The notes: a model not told the origin generated them from the sequence alone. 61,462 nucleotides of DNA from Clostridioides difficile (GCF_900243075.1 NZ_OEZH01000173.1:1-61462), one strand, 5' to 3'. Positions 48,312-58,378 are shown, numbered from the stretch's first letter. Program-made: numbers and translations.

Positions 48312-49610
48312 TTATAGCAAAATTCCTTCTACATATTCATCTTTTACATCATTTATTTTCACTTTTAATATCTGACCTTGTATATTTTTGTCACTTTCAA
48401 CAACAACTCTTATATAATTTGAAGTTAATCCTTCGTATTTATTGCCTTCTAGATTTTGTTCAAATAAAACATCTAGCTCGCGACCAATAAATTTAGTTGC
48501 AAATTTATTAAAATTTACTTTACTTAAATTTAAAAGTTGTTCACTTCTAAAATGTTTCATTTGAGGGTCAACTTGATTTTCCATAGTTGCAGCTGGAGTT
48601 CCTTTTCTCGGTGAATATTTAAAAATATGCATTTGTGAAAGCTCTATTTCTTTTAAAAATTCGTACGTTTTTTTAAACTCTTCATTTGTCTCTCCAGGAA
48701 AACCTACTATTACATCTGTAGTTATTGCAACATCTGACATTTTACTTCTCAATCTGTCTACAATAGTTTTGTACTCTGAAGTTGTATATCGTCTATTCAT
48801 TCTTTTTAAAGTTTCATCACATCCACTTTGAAGTGATAGATGGTAATGAGGACAAACTTTATCCATCTTTAAAACTTCATTTACAAATTCATCTGTAAAT
48901 AAAATTGGTTCAACAGAGCTAAGTCTAATTCTCTCTATTTCTTCTATTTCATTTATTTGTTTTATTACATCAAGAAGTTTAATATCCTTATCCTTTAAAT
49001 CTTTTCCATAAGAGGCAACATGTATTCCTGTTAATACGATCTCTTTATAGCCATTATTAGCCAATTTTTTTACCTCATAGACTATACTATCAATATCTCT
49101 ACTTCTAACGCGTCCTCGGGCATAAGGAATGATACAATAAGTACAAAATCTGTCACATCCATCTTGTATTTTCATAAATGCTCTAGTCTTTCCATTAGTT
49201 TGGCTGATTTCTATTTCTTCAAAAGCTTTAACTTTCATTATATCATCAACCGTACTAACTTTTTTGTTTGCATCTATCTTTTTAATTTCTTCAACAATCG
49301 TTCTTCTGTCATTTGTACCCATGACTAGATTTACTTCTTCTATATCCAAAATTTCTTCTGGTGATACTTGAGAATAGCATCCCACTACGGCTATTATTGC
49401 ATCTGGATTTTTTTTCTTAACTCGTCTTATGTATTGACGAGATTTTCTATCACTCATGTGAGTAACTGTACATGTATTTATAACATAAACGTCAGCATAT
49501 TCTTCACTATTAACTTGTTCATAACCATCTTTTTCAAATAGTTCTAGCATAGCTTCCGTTTCATATTGATTGACTTTACACCCAAGTGTATAAAAAGCTA
49601 CTTTTTTCAA
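48312..49610 (-). CDS. mtaB: tRNA t6A37 methylthiotransferase MtaB
   Basis: A 432-aa radical SAM enzyme. The N-terminal cluster domain starts FYTLGCKVNQYETEAML; the radical SAM motif is CDRFCTYCIIPY; TRAM is C-terminal. The TTG start follows AGGAGGAG. It is 1 nt from the stop of rsmE. It adds a methylthio group to t6A at position 37 of ANN-decoding tRNAs. Confidence 0.95.
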   Translation of the reverse strand: MKKVAFYTLGCKVNQYETEAMLELFEKDGYEQVNSEEYADVYVINTCTVTHMSDRKSRQYIRRVKKKNPDAIIAVVGCYSQVSPEEILDIEEVNLVMGTNDRRTIVEEIKKIDANKKVSTVDDIMKVKAFEEIEISQTNGKTRAFMKIQDGCDRFCTYCIIPYARGRVRSRDIDSIVYEVKKLANNGYKEIVLTGIHVASYGKDLKDKDIKLLDVIKQINEIEEIERIRLSSVEPILFTDEFVNEVLKMDKVCPHYHLSLQSGCDETLKRMNRRYTTSEYKTIVDRLRSKMSDVAITTDVIVGFPGETNEEFKKTYEFLKEIELSQMHIFKYSPRKGTPAATMENQVDPQMKHFRSEQLLNLSKVNFNKFATKFIGRELDVLFEQNLEGNKYEGLTSNYIRVVVESDKNIQGQILKVKINDVKDEYVEGILL

Positions 49611-49611
49611 T

Positions 49612-50370
49612 TTATTTTTCTCCTCCTAAATCACTTAGCTCATACAAAGCTATCGTTGATGCTACAACAGAAGCTGTCTCAGTTCTTAATATTCTAGGCC
49701 CTAATGATACAACACTACAATTATTATTTTGCACTTGTTCTATCTCTTCTTCAGAAAATCCACCTTCTGGACCTATAAAAATTCCAACGCTGTCTACATT
49801 AGAATCACATTTTTTAAGTGCATGTTTTATTGAAACTGTTCTTTCATTTTCATAAGGGCAAATACTTATATTATTTTTTTTCATATCTTCTAAAGCTTCT
49901 TTAAAACTTAAAACACCTCTTAATTTTGGTATCTTGCCTCTTTTACTTTGCTTTGCTGCTTCATAAATTATTCTTTCCCAACGTTCAAATTTTTTATCTT
50001 CTTTTTTGTCATCAACTTTAGCAACACTTCTCTTAGTTTGAACTAATATTATTTCTTCTACACCCACTTCAGTTAATTTTTGAAGTATCATCTCCATTTT
50101 TGGAGCTTTTGGAAGTCCTTGATATAGTCTTATTTTAAGTTCTGATTCTCTATTTATATCAACCTTTTCTAAAATATTTAAATTAACTACACTTTTATCT
50201 ATATTCATTATCTCACAAATATACTCATTATTACTCTTGTCACATATCTCAAGTTTCTCACCTGGCTTGTATCTTAAAACTTTTGAAATGTGTTTTACAT
50301 CTTCACCTTCTATAGTGCAAGTTCTATCTTGTAGATTTATATTATTTTTTTCAACAAAAAATCTATCCAT
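49612..50370 (-). CDS. rsmE: 16S rRNA m3U1498 methyltransferase
   Basis: A 252-aa SPOUT-class enzyme. FIGPEGGFSEEEIEQVQ and SLGPRILRTETASVVAS form the knotted SAM site. It is between prmA and mtaB on the same strand. Confidence 0.95.
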   Translation of the reverse strand: MDRFFVEKNNINLQDRTCTIEGEDVKHISKVLRYKPGEKLEICDKSNNEYICEIMNIDKSVVNLNILEKVDINRESELKIRLYQGLPKAPKMEMILQKLTEVGVEEIILVQTKRSVAKVDDKKEDKKFERWERIIYEAAKQSKRGKIPKLRGVLSFKEALEDMKKNNISICPYENERTVSIKHALKKCDSNVDSVGIFIGPEGGFSEEEIEQVQNNNCSVVSLGPRILRTETASVVASTIALYELSDLGGEK

Positions 50371-50388
50371 TATACGTCACCATATCCC

Positions 50389-51336
50389 TTATTTTTTAAG
50401 CTTAGAAACTATTGCTGACCATTCACCTAATTTTTGAACTTCAACTATTTCAAATCCATTTTCAATTAAGCTTTCTTTAACTTCTTCTACTTTATCCAAA
50501 ATTATACCTGAAGATATGAATATAGCATCTTCTTTCATAAAGTTTTGTACATCTTTTGCAAGTATCTTTATTATATCTGCTATTATATTGGCAACTATTA
50601 CATCAGCTTTATCTTTTATTACATCTGTTAAATTACCATGCATTACAGATACATTTTCTTCAACTTTATTTTCAAGGACATTTTCTTTTGCAACTTTTAC
50701 TGCCACTTCATCTAAATCCACAGCTACAACTTCTTTTGCTCCTAATTTGGCTGCTGCTATTGCAAGAATTCCACTACCACAACCAATATCAAATACTTTA
50801 GAATCTTTATTCACATACTTTTCTAATTCTCTAATGCACATACTAGTAGTCTCATGTGTTCCTGTACCAAACGCCATTCCAGGGTCAAGCTCTATGATTA
50901 AATCCCCATCTTGAATAGCATAATCTTCCCATGTAGGTTTTACTACTACCCTTTGTCCCACTTTTGTTGGTTTGTAGTATGCTTTCCATGCATTTGCCCA
51001 ATCAGCTTCATTTACTTGGTCTAATGATACACTTCCTTCACCTATATCTATACCAAAATCTTTTAATCCTAAAACTTTTTGCTTTATTATTTCGACAAAT
51101 TCCATCACATTTTTTTCTTCAGAAACGTAAGTTTTTATAAGGACATCATCTTCTTCATTCTTTTTAAATACTTCTTCTTCAACATAATCCCAATCTAGTT
51201 CATTTTTCTTTTGAAATAAAAAGTCTTTTGGGTCTTCTATTACAGCCCCTCCAGCTCCTTGTTCATATAGTATATTTGTTATAGGCTCAACTGCTTCTGT
51301 TGTTGTTTTTATAGTTACTTCTATCCAATTATTCAT
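50389..51336 (-). CDS. prmA: Ribosomal protein L11 methyltransferase
   Basis: A 315-aa methyltransferase. The N-terminal substrate-binding domain is followed by the class I SAM domain (KVFDIGCGSGILAIAAAKLGAKEVVAVDLD) and motif IV DVIVANIIADII. GAGAGGTAAAC precedes the ATG. It is the first gene of the rsmE-mtaB group. Confidence 0.95.
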   Translation of the reverse strand: MNNWIEVTIKTTTEAVEPITNILYEQGAGGAVIEDPKDFLFQKKNELDWDYVEEEVFKKNEEDDVLIKTYVSEEKNVMEFVEIIKQKVLGLKDFGIDIGEGSVSLDQVNEADWANAWKAYYKPTKVGQRVVVKPTWEDYAIQDGDLIIELDPGMAFGTGTHETTSMCIRELEKYVNKDSKVFDIGCGSGILAIAAAKLGAKEVVAVDLDEVAVKVAKENVLENKVEENVSVMHGNLTDVIKDKADVIVANIIADIIKILAKDVQNFMKEDAIFISSGIILDKVEEVKESLIENGFEIVEVQKLGEWSAIVSKLKK

Positions 51337-51473
51337 AAGTTTACCTCTCTTCTTTATAGTAATATTCCTATTTTTCCATAACTTTTATTATATCATAAAT
51401 ATAATGTTTTTTTGTTTTATATTATTAGTTTTAAATTAATGATAGTAATTATCTTATGGTAATAGTCATAATA

Positions 51474-51634
51474 TTCAAAAATTTACTTGATTAATCTTAA
51501 ACCTAATAATAAAATTTCCATTATATCTACTATATTAATATTTGAAATCCATTTAATTAATCTTAAACATACAAAATCTCCAGATTGTAATTATTCTTGT
51601 GATACATTTGAAATCCACTTAGTTAATCTTAAAC
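51474..51634 (-). CRISPR. Degenerate three-repeat CRISPR array downstream of cas3
   Basis: Three 29-nt repeats at 51474-51502, 51540-51568 and 51606-51634 are separated by two spacers of exactly 37 nt (51503-51539, 51569-51605). All share the plus-strand end TTAATCTTAAAC; the last two differ at 2 positions, the first at about 8. On the minus strand they start GTTTAAGATTAA and end CAAAT, like the type I-B repeats of C. difficile (GTTTTAGATTAAC...GTAAAT, from memory). The array lies about 140 nt past the cas3 stop and reads in the cas direction. The next places at 66-nt pitch show no convincing fourth repeat. Confidence 0.8.
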
Positions 51635-51777
51635 TCCCAATTTATTATCTATATACACATTGGAAATACTCTATCTCACAACTTATTTTTCTTTTAAAAA
51701 ACTAGTTTTTTCAGTGAGCTTACAGTAGTGATTTTTGTATTTTCAATGTCTAAAGGCATGTTATATTAAACATATGC

Positions 51778-54186
51778 TCACTTTAAAATTAATCCTACAG
51801 TACTATTATACTCAAACTTACTACTAGATTTTAGTACCATGTATCCTTCTACTTTGCTTATTAACCCATAATAATATAATCTATTAAATATAAACCCTGA
51901 TACTTGAATCGAATCTTGTTGTAACTCCCTATCTTCCTTATAAAAATCTTCTTCCAGAATAATTTTGTAACTAACATCAACATCTCTAAAAATTTTAGCT
52001 GCTTCCTTCTTACTATCAACAATATTTTTGTAAGGTTCAAAATTAAAAATTAAATCCAATCCATCAAAAATTTCTTTATTTATACCATAAATATTCTTAA
52101 TTTCTTTATCACAACTTATAAAATTATCTTCAAAATATTTTTTGACTACACTATTATCATAGTAATCATCCAAAATAGTTTTTCTAATCCCCATTGTAAA
52201 AATAGAGTTAGTTTTTATTACGTTATTTAAGATACTCTTAGTGGTGTTCTTAAGTTTGTTGTCATAAATTTTATCTTCACTCGGTAGAATATAAAAGTTT
52301 CCATATTCATACTTATTATTTCTATTGCATCTACCCATTCTTTGTATCAAGCTATCCATAGTTGCTAAATCACTTATTATTATATTGAAATCCAAATCCA
52401 AGGATATTTCTACTGATTGAGTTGATATCCAAATATCACCCTCTCCATTTAATATTTTACTATATTTCTCTTTTTTATCTTTGAACTTAAATCTACTATG
52501 TAAAACATCTATATCTACACCACCATACTTATCAGATAAATTTTCTTTTAAAAACTCATATGTTCTATTGACTGAATCAATAGTATTCTTTATTATAAGA
52601 ATTTTTTGTTTATTTTCTAAAGCATCTTCAACTATTGACTTGATTTCTTTTTCCTTTATAAAAGAAACCTTTACATCTTTACCTTCACAAATCTCTTCTT
52701 CCTTGTTGCTCTCAATAAAAACTATTTCTCCTTTATCAGTAACATTTTCATTACATTCTTCTTGAAAAATAACTCCCTTGTTTATCATTTGCTCTTTATA
52801 TGATTTTGGAAGTGTGGCTGTCATTAAGTGAAAATCAACATCTAAGTACTTGCATGCAAACTGCATAAAATATATCAAAATCAAAAACATCTTTGGTTCC
52901 AATAAATGTACTTCATCAACAGTTATAGATGCGTTTTTTACGGCTGCAAATATTTTTTCATATCCTGGAAATTTAAACATGCTAAGTAATAACTGGTCAA
53001 CTGTTGCAATTACACAAGGTTTACAAAAGTTTATACTCAAATCTATATCCCTTAATGTCAATACAAAATCATGTTCTCCATTATCTTCATTCTCTGAATA
53101 TAAGTTTATATCTCCATGAAGTAATCCAATGTAATCATTACTATTTCTTGTATCTAAATCATTTTTATTTTGAAAAATATTTTTTCTATAAAAACTTTCT
53201 GCTGATATTTTATTTGGAACTAAAAAGAATTTTCTTTTAAAACTCTTTCTATAATCTGCAGCTGTTTTTCCTGAACCTGTAAAGGCAACAGTCAGCACAT
53301 TTCTTCTGGAAAGTTCTCTCAACCTTTTTTGTATAGTATTGAACTCTATATTATTTTTTTCTAAGTTATCATGACTCTTATATATCTCATTTAAAATCAT
53401 ATTATCAATTTCTTCATCAGTAAAATCGTTATAAAATTTTATACCTTTCTGTCTACTTGATGCACTATGGTCTATTAAATTCAACATCCCTTTATATAAA
53501 ATATACTTAAACTTTCTATAATTTAAAACTGAATCTTCTATTTGACCATTGTTATAATCGCTGTCTATAAACATACTTTCACTTAATTTATATATGTAAT
53601 CATAATCCAATACATCTTCACAAAATTTAAAATCTACATTTAAAATGTCATTTATATAACTTTCTATATCTTTCAGATTAAACTCTTCTTTTTCTAAAAT
53701 GCCTTTTTCAATATACTCATAAATTTCTTCTTGAACTTTACTAGTACTTAACCTCATATAATCTTCATAGTTTCCATGATGTAACATTATACTTTTATAT
53801 ATATATAACTTATCTTCTTCTGACAAGTTCATTTTTTCTAGTATATCTTTTAAAAATGCTCCAGAAAATATATTGTGTCTTGCTATCTTTTTTAAAGATT
53901 TTTTGTCAGACTCTAACTTTTTCCTCTCCTCTTCTGAACAACCAGATGATATTTTGTTATTAATCTCCATTTTTTGTTGCATAATCGAATTAATTTTTCC
54001 TAAATCGTGCAAAGCACAACATATTTTCAGTATCTCTACATCTTTATCTGAATATAGATTTAGTTCTAATATAGATTCTAATACTTCAAATAAATCCTTA
54101 ATATGTTCAACTAATGTTTGTTCTTGTTGATTAGTTCTTAAATTGTATGACTTAGCTAATATTTCTTTTTGCATGATATTTTTCAT
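51778..54186 (-). CDS. cas3: Type I CRISPR nuclease/helicase Cas3
   Basis: An 802-aa protein. The N-terminal HD nuclease has CALHDLGKINSIM (about residue 60) and IMLHHGNYEDY. The SF2 helicase has Walker A AFTGSGKTAADY (about 303), motif II TVDEVHLLEPK, motif III MTATLP and motif VI QRMGRCNRNNK. The nuclease-helicase appears intact. ATG 54186 is preferred; AGGTG overlaps the GTG at 54195. It degrades DNA bound by Cascade and is the last gene of the cassette. Confidence 0.95.
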   Translation of the reverse strand: MKNIMQKEILAKSYNLRTNQQEQTLVEHIKDLFEVLESILELNLYSDKDVEILKICCALHDLGKINSIMQQKMEINNKISSGCSEEERKKLESDKKSLKKIARHNIFSGAFLKDILEKMNLSEEDKLYIYKSIMLHHGNYEDYMRLSTSKVQEEIYEYIEKGILEKEEFNLKDIESYINDILNVDFKFCEDVLDYDYIYKLSESMFIDSDYNNGQIEDSVLNYRKFKYILYKGMLNLIDHSASSRQKGIKFYNDFTDEEIDNMILNEIYKSHDNLEKNNIEFNTIQKRLRELSRRNVLTVAFTGSGKTAADYRKSFKRKFFLVPNKISAESFYRKNIFQNKNDLDTRNSNDYIGLLHGDINLYSENEDNGEHDFVLTLRDIDLSINFCKPCVIATVDQLLLSMFKFPGYEKIFAAVKNASITVDEVHLLEPKMFLILIYFMQFACKYLDVDFHLMTATLPKSYKEQMINKGVIFQEECNENVTDKGEIVFIESNKEEEICEGKDVKVSFIKEKEIKSIVEDALENKQKILIIKNTIDSVNRTYEFLKENLSDKYGGVDIDVLHSRFKFKDKKEKYSKILNGEGDIWISTQSVEISLDLDFNIIISDLATMDSLIQRMGRCNRNNKYEYGNFYILPSEDKIYDNKLKNTTKSILNNVIKTNSIFTMGIRKTILDDYYDNSVVKKYFEDNFISCDKEIKNIYGINKEIFDGLDLIFNFEPYKNIVDSKKEAAKIFRDVDVSYKIILEEDFYKEDRELQQDSIQVSGFIFNRLYYYGLISKVEGYMVLKSSSKFEYNSTVGLILK

Positions 54187-54212
54187 GATAAACACCTATC
54201 TTTCAAAATAAT

Positions 54213-55010
54213 TTAAAGCCATGTAAAAACTTCTTTTGTATCAATACATACATTTACCTTAATATTTTTAGGATATATACCATCATTATCAACATATATA
54301 TAATGGCAAAACTCATAAACTCTGTCATCTCTATTTGCTTCTAAATCTTTATATTTATGAGGTAATGCAATCAATACACCTTGATTTATTATAGTCTCGA
54401 CATTCTCTTTATCTCTTAAGTCAACTCTTACATATGTATTCTTTAATTTTATATTTTCTTTTATAGCATCACGAGTATTCATAGGTATAACCTCTTTTAA
54501 CTCAACTTCTTTCACAAAACACCCTTTTTCACTTGGTATTACAAAATCTTCTTTTCTTCCTAAATTTGCATATTTACATGGGCTTTCAAGCTTTTTTTTA
54601 ATAAATTCAAGTTCTTCATCATCCTTGCAAGAAATAAATATAGTCAGTTCTACTTCTTTAAGAACTTCATAGTTTAATATGCTATTTTGAGCTTTATGTT
54701 CTTTATAGTAATCATAGTAGTTTCCTTGAAGCAAAAACTTTTCTTTATCTTTGCCTTTTCTCATATTTGTATATTCATTCCAAAAATCAATGTTCTCTCC
54801 TCTTGAAAATTCTAGTTCTCTATGATGATGTGTTCCAATTATTCCTATATCTATATCAAAGTTTAATCTTCTATCACATAAATACGTTATCATTCCCATT
54901 ATTGTGGTCTTAGATGGTAAATTTAAAGTACTTATATATTCATTTTGAAATACTTTTGGGTCTCTATAGTGAGCAGTTGGTTGCTTAAGTTTACATTGTA
55001 ATACTTTCAT
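54213..55010 (-). CDS. cas5: Cascade subunit Cas5 (type I-B)
   Basis: A 265-aa RAMP protein. KVLQCKLKQPTAHYRDPKVFQNEYISTLNLPSKTTIMGMITYLC matches the Cas5 N-terminal RRM-like fold with the LPSKTTIMGM element. Cas5 caps the 5' handle of the crRNA. AGGAGGTTTTTT precedes the ATG. It lies 15 nt from cas7. Confidence 0.88.
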   Translation of the reverse strand: MKVLQCKLKQPTAHYRDPKVFQNEYISTLNLPSKTTIMGMITYLCDRRLNFDIDIGIIGTHHHRELEFSRGENIDFWNEYTNMRKGKDKEKFLLQGNYYDYYKEHKAQNSILNYEVLKEVELTIFISCKDDEELEFIKKKLESPCKYANLGRKEDFVIPSEKGCFVKEVELKEVIPMNTRDAIKENIKLKNTYVRVDLRDKENVETIINQGVLIALPHKYKDLEANRDDRVYEFCHYIYVDNDGIYPKNIKVNVCIDTKEVFTWL

Positions 55011-55025
55011 AATTCAAAAAACCTC

Positions 55026-56039
55026 CTACTCTTTTAAATACCACATATTATCTTCTCCAATTTCCAATCTATCTGCTAGATTTTTAATCTCTTTTACAGG
55101 GTATTTACTTAAATTAAACTTATTTAATTCCTTTTTATTAGAAATTTTTAATCTGTCATTGATAGCAAGTATTGTATTACTTTCTTTAAGGCTATAACTT
55201 TCTATAGTTTCTATGACTCCCTCTAAATTTATCTCACCACTATCAGCATTATAATCTACATCATCCCAAAAAAATGGTACAACTTTATCAAAAGCTCCAC
55301 CCATTACTGCAAGTGGTTTTAATAGTACTGATGAATGTTTTATATTTCTTGTAAACACAGTAATTGCATCTAATATATCTTTTACTGCTTTTTCTCTTAA
55401 TTCCTTACTCATAAATTTTCTTTCTTCTGGTAAAAGTAACTTCCCATCTTCTACTTCTACTACGCCTATTCTATCAAGCTCCAATGTTATTGTATAAATG
55501 TAGTAATCAGATAAAGTCTCTTCTATTGCCAATGCTTGTGTTGTTGGAAAGTTTTCATCTCTAGGTACTTCATTTTCTTCCTTCTCATCATAATATTTTC
55601 TACCAAATTCGCTACTTAAAAAACCTCTATTTGTTATTAACTGTGTTGAACCTCTATATGGATTTAATGACCTAAAAGGTATTATTCTAAGTGGAGAAGC
55701 TTTGCTTATAGAACCTTTATCTTTTAGTGGTATCAAATAACCAAATACATCAGTCTCTAATCCATTTTCATCTACACATCCTACATTTTTCTTAATAGAT
55801 GGATATATATTTCCTTTTTTCCCAAAAATAATATTACTTAAATTCCAACCATATTCTTGATGGAGCATTCTTCTTAAGTCATATGTTATTGTAGCTATAC
55901 TAGTTTTTGCATGTATTTTTTCTCTATATTGTTCTTTTTTTATTGGTGTATAATTTCCATACCCTTGGTCATATGAAAGTGGAACTGGGCTTTCTGTCAG
56001 TATAGTTAATGTTACTCCTTTTACTCTTTTTCCATTCAT
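55026..56039 (-). CDS. cas7: Cascade backbone Cas7 (Cst2/DevR type)
   Basis: A 337-aa protein. VKGVTLTILTESPVPLSYDQGYGNYTPIKKEQ and KTSIATITYDLRRMLHQEYGWNL are typical of the Tneap-type I-B backbone protein. It coats the spacer part of the crRNA. GGGGGAA precedes the ATG. It is intact in length. Confidence 0.88.
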   Translation of the reverse strand: MNGKRVKGVTLTILTESPVPLSYDQGYGNYTPIKKEQYREKIHAKTSIATITYDLRRMLHQEYGWNLSNIIFGKKGNIYPSIKKNVGCVDENGLETDVFGYLIPLKDKGSISKASPLRIIPFRSLNPYRGSTQLITNRGFLSSEFGRKYYDEKEENEVPRDENFPTTQALAIEETLSDYYIYTITLELDRIGVVEVEDGKLLLPEERKFMSKELREKAVKDILDAITVFTRNIKHSSVLLKPLAVMGGAFDKVVPFFWDDVDYNADSGEINLEGVIETIESYSLKESNTILAINDRLKISNKKELNKFNLSKYPVKEIKNLADRLEIGEDNMWYLKE

Positions 56040-56058
56040 TTTAAATTTTCCCCCTTTT

Positions 56059-57534
56059 TTATTTCATGATTTCTTGAATAAATAGACCTACATTTGTATT
56101 TAATTCTAATTCAGAACTCTGCATTAGACCTTCTACAAACCCTTCTCCTATTAAGATTCCATTAGAAACTAACACATGCATTATAGTTTGAAATAACTGA
56201 GCTCTATCATTAGACTTAAGTAGTTGAATCACTTTCATAGAAAAATTTTTTCTTCTGGATTCATCTGTCATTTTATTAAATAAGTCTTTACCTACTCTTG
56301 AATATATCAAATTACTTTCTGTATAGTTTTTCATTTTATACTCCTCCTTTCCATCTACAATCCAACACAATTTTATATATAAACCGATATTATATGAGCT
56401 AGATACAAAATCCATTTCTCGAGAAGTCCCAGTTGACTGCTTTAAAACACTTATATTGTCAAGTAATAATTCTTTTAAATTTGACAAATTCCCATTATCA
56501 ATCATTTTTTTACCCAAATTTTTAGTATTCCCTGGCTCTCTTGAGAAATTATAATTATCTATAATATCTATAAGTTCAATTTTTTTTAATAATTCTTTAT
56601 ACTCTATAATAGAGTCAAACTTTAGAATTATACCTTTATTCGTATCAATATCAAACCTATATAGTCTAATTGAACTTATTTTTTCATGTAAAAGTTTTTT
56701 ATAAAATGATTTATCTGAATACATTTTTCTTTTAAGCATTATCTTATGATTTAAAAATGCTAATTCTCTTAAATCATTCGTATATGCAAAAACCATTGGT
56801 CTTTTTAAATTTATATATAAAAGACACATTAAGTTGAAAAATTCACACTCAAAACAAATATTACTTTCAACTTGTCCACTTCTTTTAAAACCTGATTTTT
56901 CTGCACCTCTAAATAAAAAGTTGTACTTAGAGTCCTTTCGCTCTCTTAAATCAATATCTAGTTTTGTTGTTTTATTTATATTACAAACATTACATACACT
57001 ATCTTTTTCTTCATATTTTTTTAAATCAAGTTTATCTATTTCATCTATCTCTATATTTGATTTAATTACAGTATCAACTATTCTTTTTACATTTGTTTCC
57101 ATATTTTCTAAACTCGTGTTTAATCCATATTTACCACTATTTCTAACATATGGAAACCTTCTGTTTTTAAAATCTTTTTTAATCCCTTCCTTTTGTTTCT
57201 CAGTTGCAGAAGATTTATCCAATTCTTCAATAAAATTTACATATGTTAAATTATCTATATTACTAAATATTTTTTCTAAGGTTTCCTTTTTCCCATTTTT
57301 AAATACCTTAAAAAGTTGATTTTCTAATATATAATCAGATATATACTTAGGGTCTATATATTCTGCAGATTCTAAAGATAAATAATTTCTATTTAACTCA
57401 TAAGTAAATTTTAAGTTATAATCATTTTTTTCTAATTCGTTTTTTAAATCCATTAGTAATTCATAAAAGTAAACAATACCAATATCTCTTACAATATCAC
57501 CTGACCTATAAAATTTAACTTTTATTGCTCTCAC
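56059..57534 (-). CDS. cas8b: Cascade large subunit Cas8b (Cst1 type)
   Basis: A 491-aa protein with two CxxC pairs (Cys181/184, Cys227/230) that probably form a zinc site, typical of Cst1-type Cas8b. The large subunit reads the PAM. The GTG start has only a weak upstream purine run, and the gene lies 4 nt after cas6, so translation may be coupled. Sequence similarity in this family is low; the call leans on position and the CxxC pairs. Confidence 0.82.
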   Translation of the reverse strand: MRAIKVKFYRSGDIVRDIGIVYFYELLMDLKNELEKNDYNLKFTYELNRNYLSLESAEYIDPKYISDYILENQLFKVFKNGKKETLEKIFSNIDNLTYVNFIEELDKSSATEKQKEGIKKDFKNRRFPYVRNSGKYGLNTSLENMETNVKRIVDTVIKSNIEIDEIDKLDLKKYEEKDSVCNVCNINKTTKLDIDLRERKDSKYNFLFRGAEKSGFKRSGQVESNICFECEFFNLMCLLYINLKRPMVFAYTNDLRELAFLNHKIMLKRKMYSDKSFYKKLLHEKISSIRLYRFDIDTNKGIILKFDSIIEYKELLKKIELIDIIDNYNFSREPGNTKNLGKKMIDNGNLSNLKELLLDNISVLKQSTGTSREMDFVSSSYNIGLYIKLCWIVDGKEEYKMKNYTESNLIYSRVGKDLFNKMTDESRRKNFSMKVIQLLKSNDRAQLFQTIMHVLVSNGILIGEGFVEGLMQSSELELNTNVGLFIQEIMK

Positions 57535-57538
57535 CTCG

Positions 57539-58276
57539 CTACTTTAATATATCAACCATTCCTGCATTTTCCGTCCTTCTATATCCAATCCCCATTTTAT
57601 ATAGTGCATTTAAATCTTCCACATCTCCTTTTAAAAAAAATGTTCCTGCATAAGCATTTATATAGTAATATTCTCTCTCTTTAAATCCACGAATCTTTTC
57701 TTTTAATACTCTTTTTTTAAAGTTAAGAGGTATAAATTCCAATGGCTTTCTAAGCCCACTACCTCTTATACTCTCTAGAGTTAGATTAGCTATATAGTTT
57801 AAACATTCTATATAATTTGAATCTTCTACATCTAAATACTTACCTTCTTTATTTTTTACTATTATAGGAGACATAGTTTTAAATATAACACCATGTTCTT
57901 TTATCTCATGTTCTTTATGTATTTTTATATTTTTTATTTTAAATCTATAACCTTTATATTCTAGCTCCTTTACTTTTAAAATTCCGTTGTATAATTTACT
58001 GAACATAGAATAATTATAAAAACTTATATTGAATATTATATCTCCATCAACAAGCAACTCATTTTTGCTTCTTATAAGATTTGGTATGTAGATGGCTGTA
58101 TTTATATCCTTTATTTGCTTATTGTTTTTTCTTTCTTCCCCATAGTTAAATATATTTTTAGTAAAATCTTTGTTTTCTGCATTTAGAATATTTTTTATAA
58201 AGGAAACTGACAGCATTGAATTTTCATTTGGAAATTTGCCATTACATGATTCCATAAAAATTGAAATTCTACTCAT
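57539..58276 (-). CDS. cas6: crRNA-processing endoribonuclease Cas6
   Basis: A 245-aa RAMP protein with the C-terminal glycine-rich loop GIGYRRTENAGMVDIL. It cleaves repeat RNA to leave an 8-nt 5' handle. AGGAGGTG precedes the ATG. It is the first gene of the cassette; 47 nt upstream a perfect inverted repeat separates it from a small ORF. TATACT at 58297-58302 may be its -10. Confidence 0.88.
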   Translation of the reverse strand: MSRISIFMESCNGKFPNENSMLSVSFIKNILNAENKDFTKNIFNYGEERKNNKQIKDINTAIYIPNLIRSKNELLVDGDIIFNISFYNYSMFSKLYNGILKVKELEYKGYRFKIKNIKIHKEHEIKEHGVIFKTMSPIIVKNKEGKYLDVEDSNYIECLNYIANLTLESIRGSGLRKPLEFIPLNFKKRVLKEKIRGFKEREYYYINAYAGTFFLKGDVEDLNALYKMGIGYRRTENAGMVDILK

Positions 58277-58322
58277 ATTTTCACCTCCTACTTTCTAGTA
58301 TAATTCATGATTCTCTATTTGT

Positions 58323-58368
58323 AATATAAAAAATTCATAAATATATGTATCTATGAATTTTTTATATT
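58323..58368 (-). terminator. Perfect 17-bp inverted repeat between the small ORF and cas6
   Basis: AATATAAAAAATTCATA (58323-58339) and TATGAATTTTTTATATT (58352-58368) are perfectly complementary around a 12-nt loop. On the minus strand it begins 11 nt past the small ORF stop, so it is probably its terminator, and partly an attenuator for cas6. The stem is AT-only except one pair. Confidence 0.55.
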
Positions 58369-58378
58369 TATAAGATAG

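Noticed and set aside
51408..51436. Possible fourth, distal repeat of the array after cas3
   Set aside because: At the expected 66-nt pitch only a few bases near TTTTAAAT agree with the repeat end; this is no better than AT-rich background.
51672..51702. Possible cas3-proximal repeat
   Set aside because: CTTTTAAAAAAC vaguely resembles the repeat end but the rest does not align.
51778..58276. cas1, cas2 or cas4 hidden in the cassette
   Set aside because: The five genes fill the interval with gaps of 4-26 nt; no room and no matching motifs remain.
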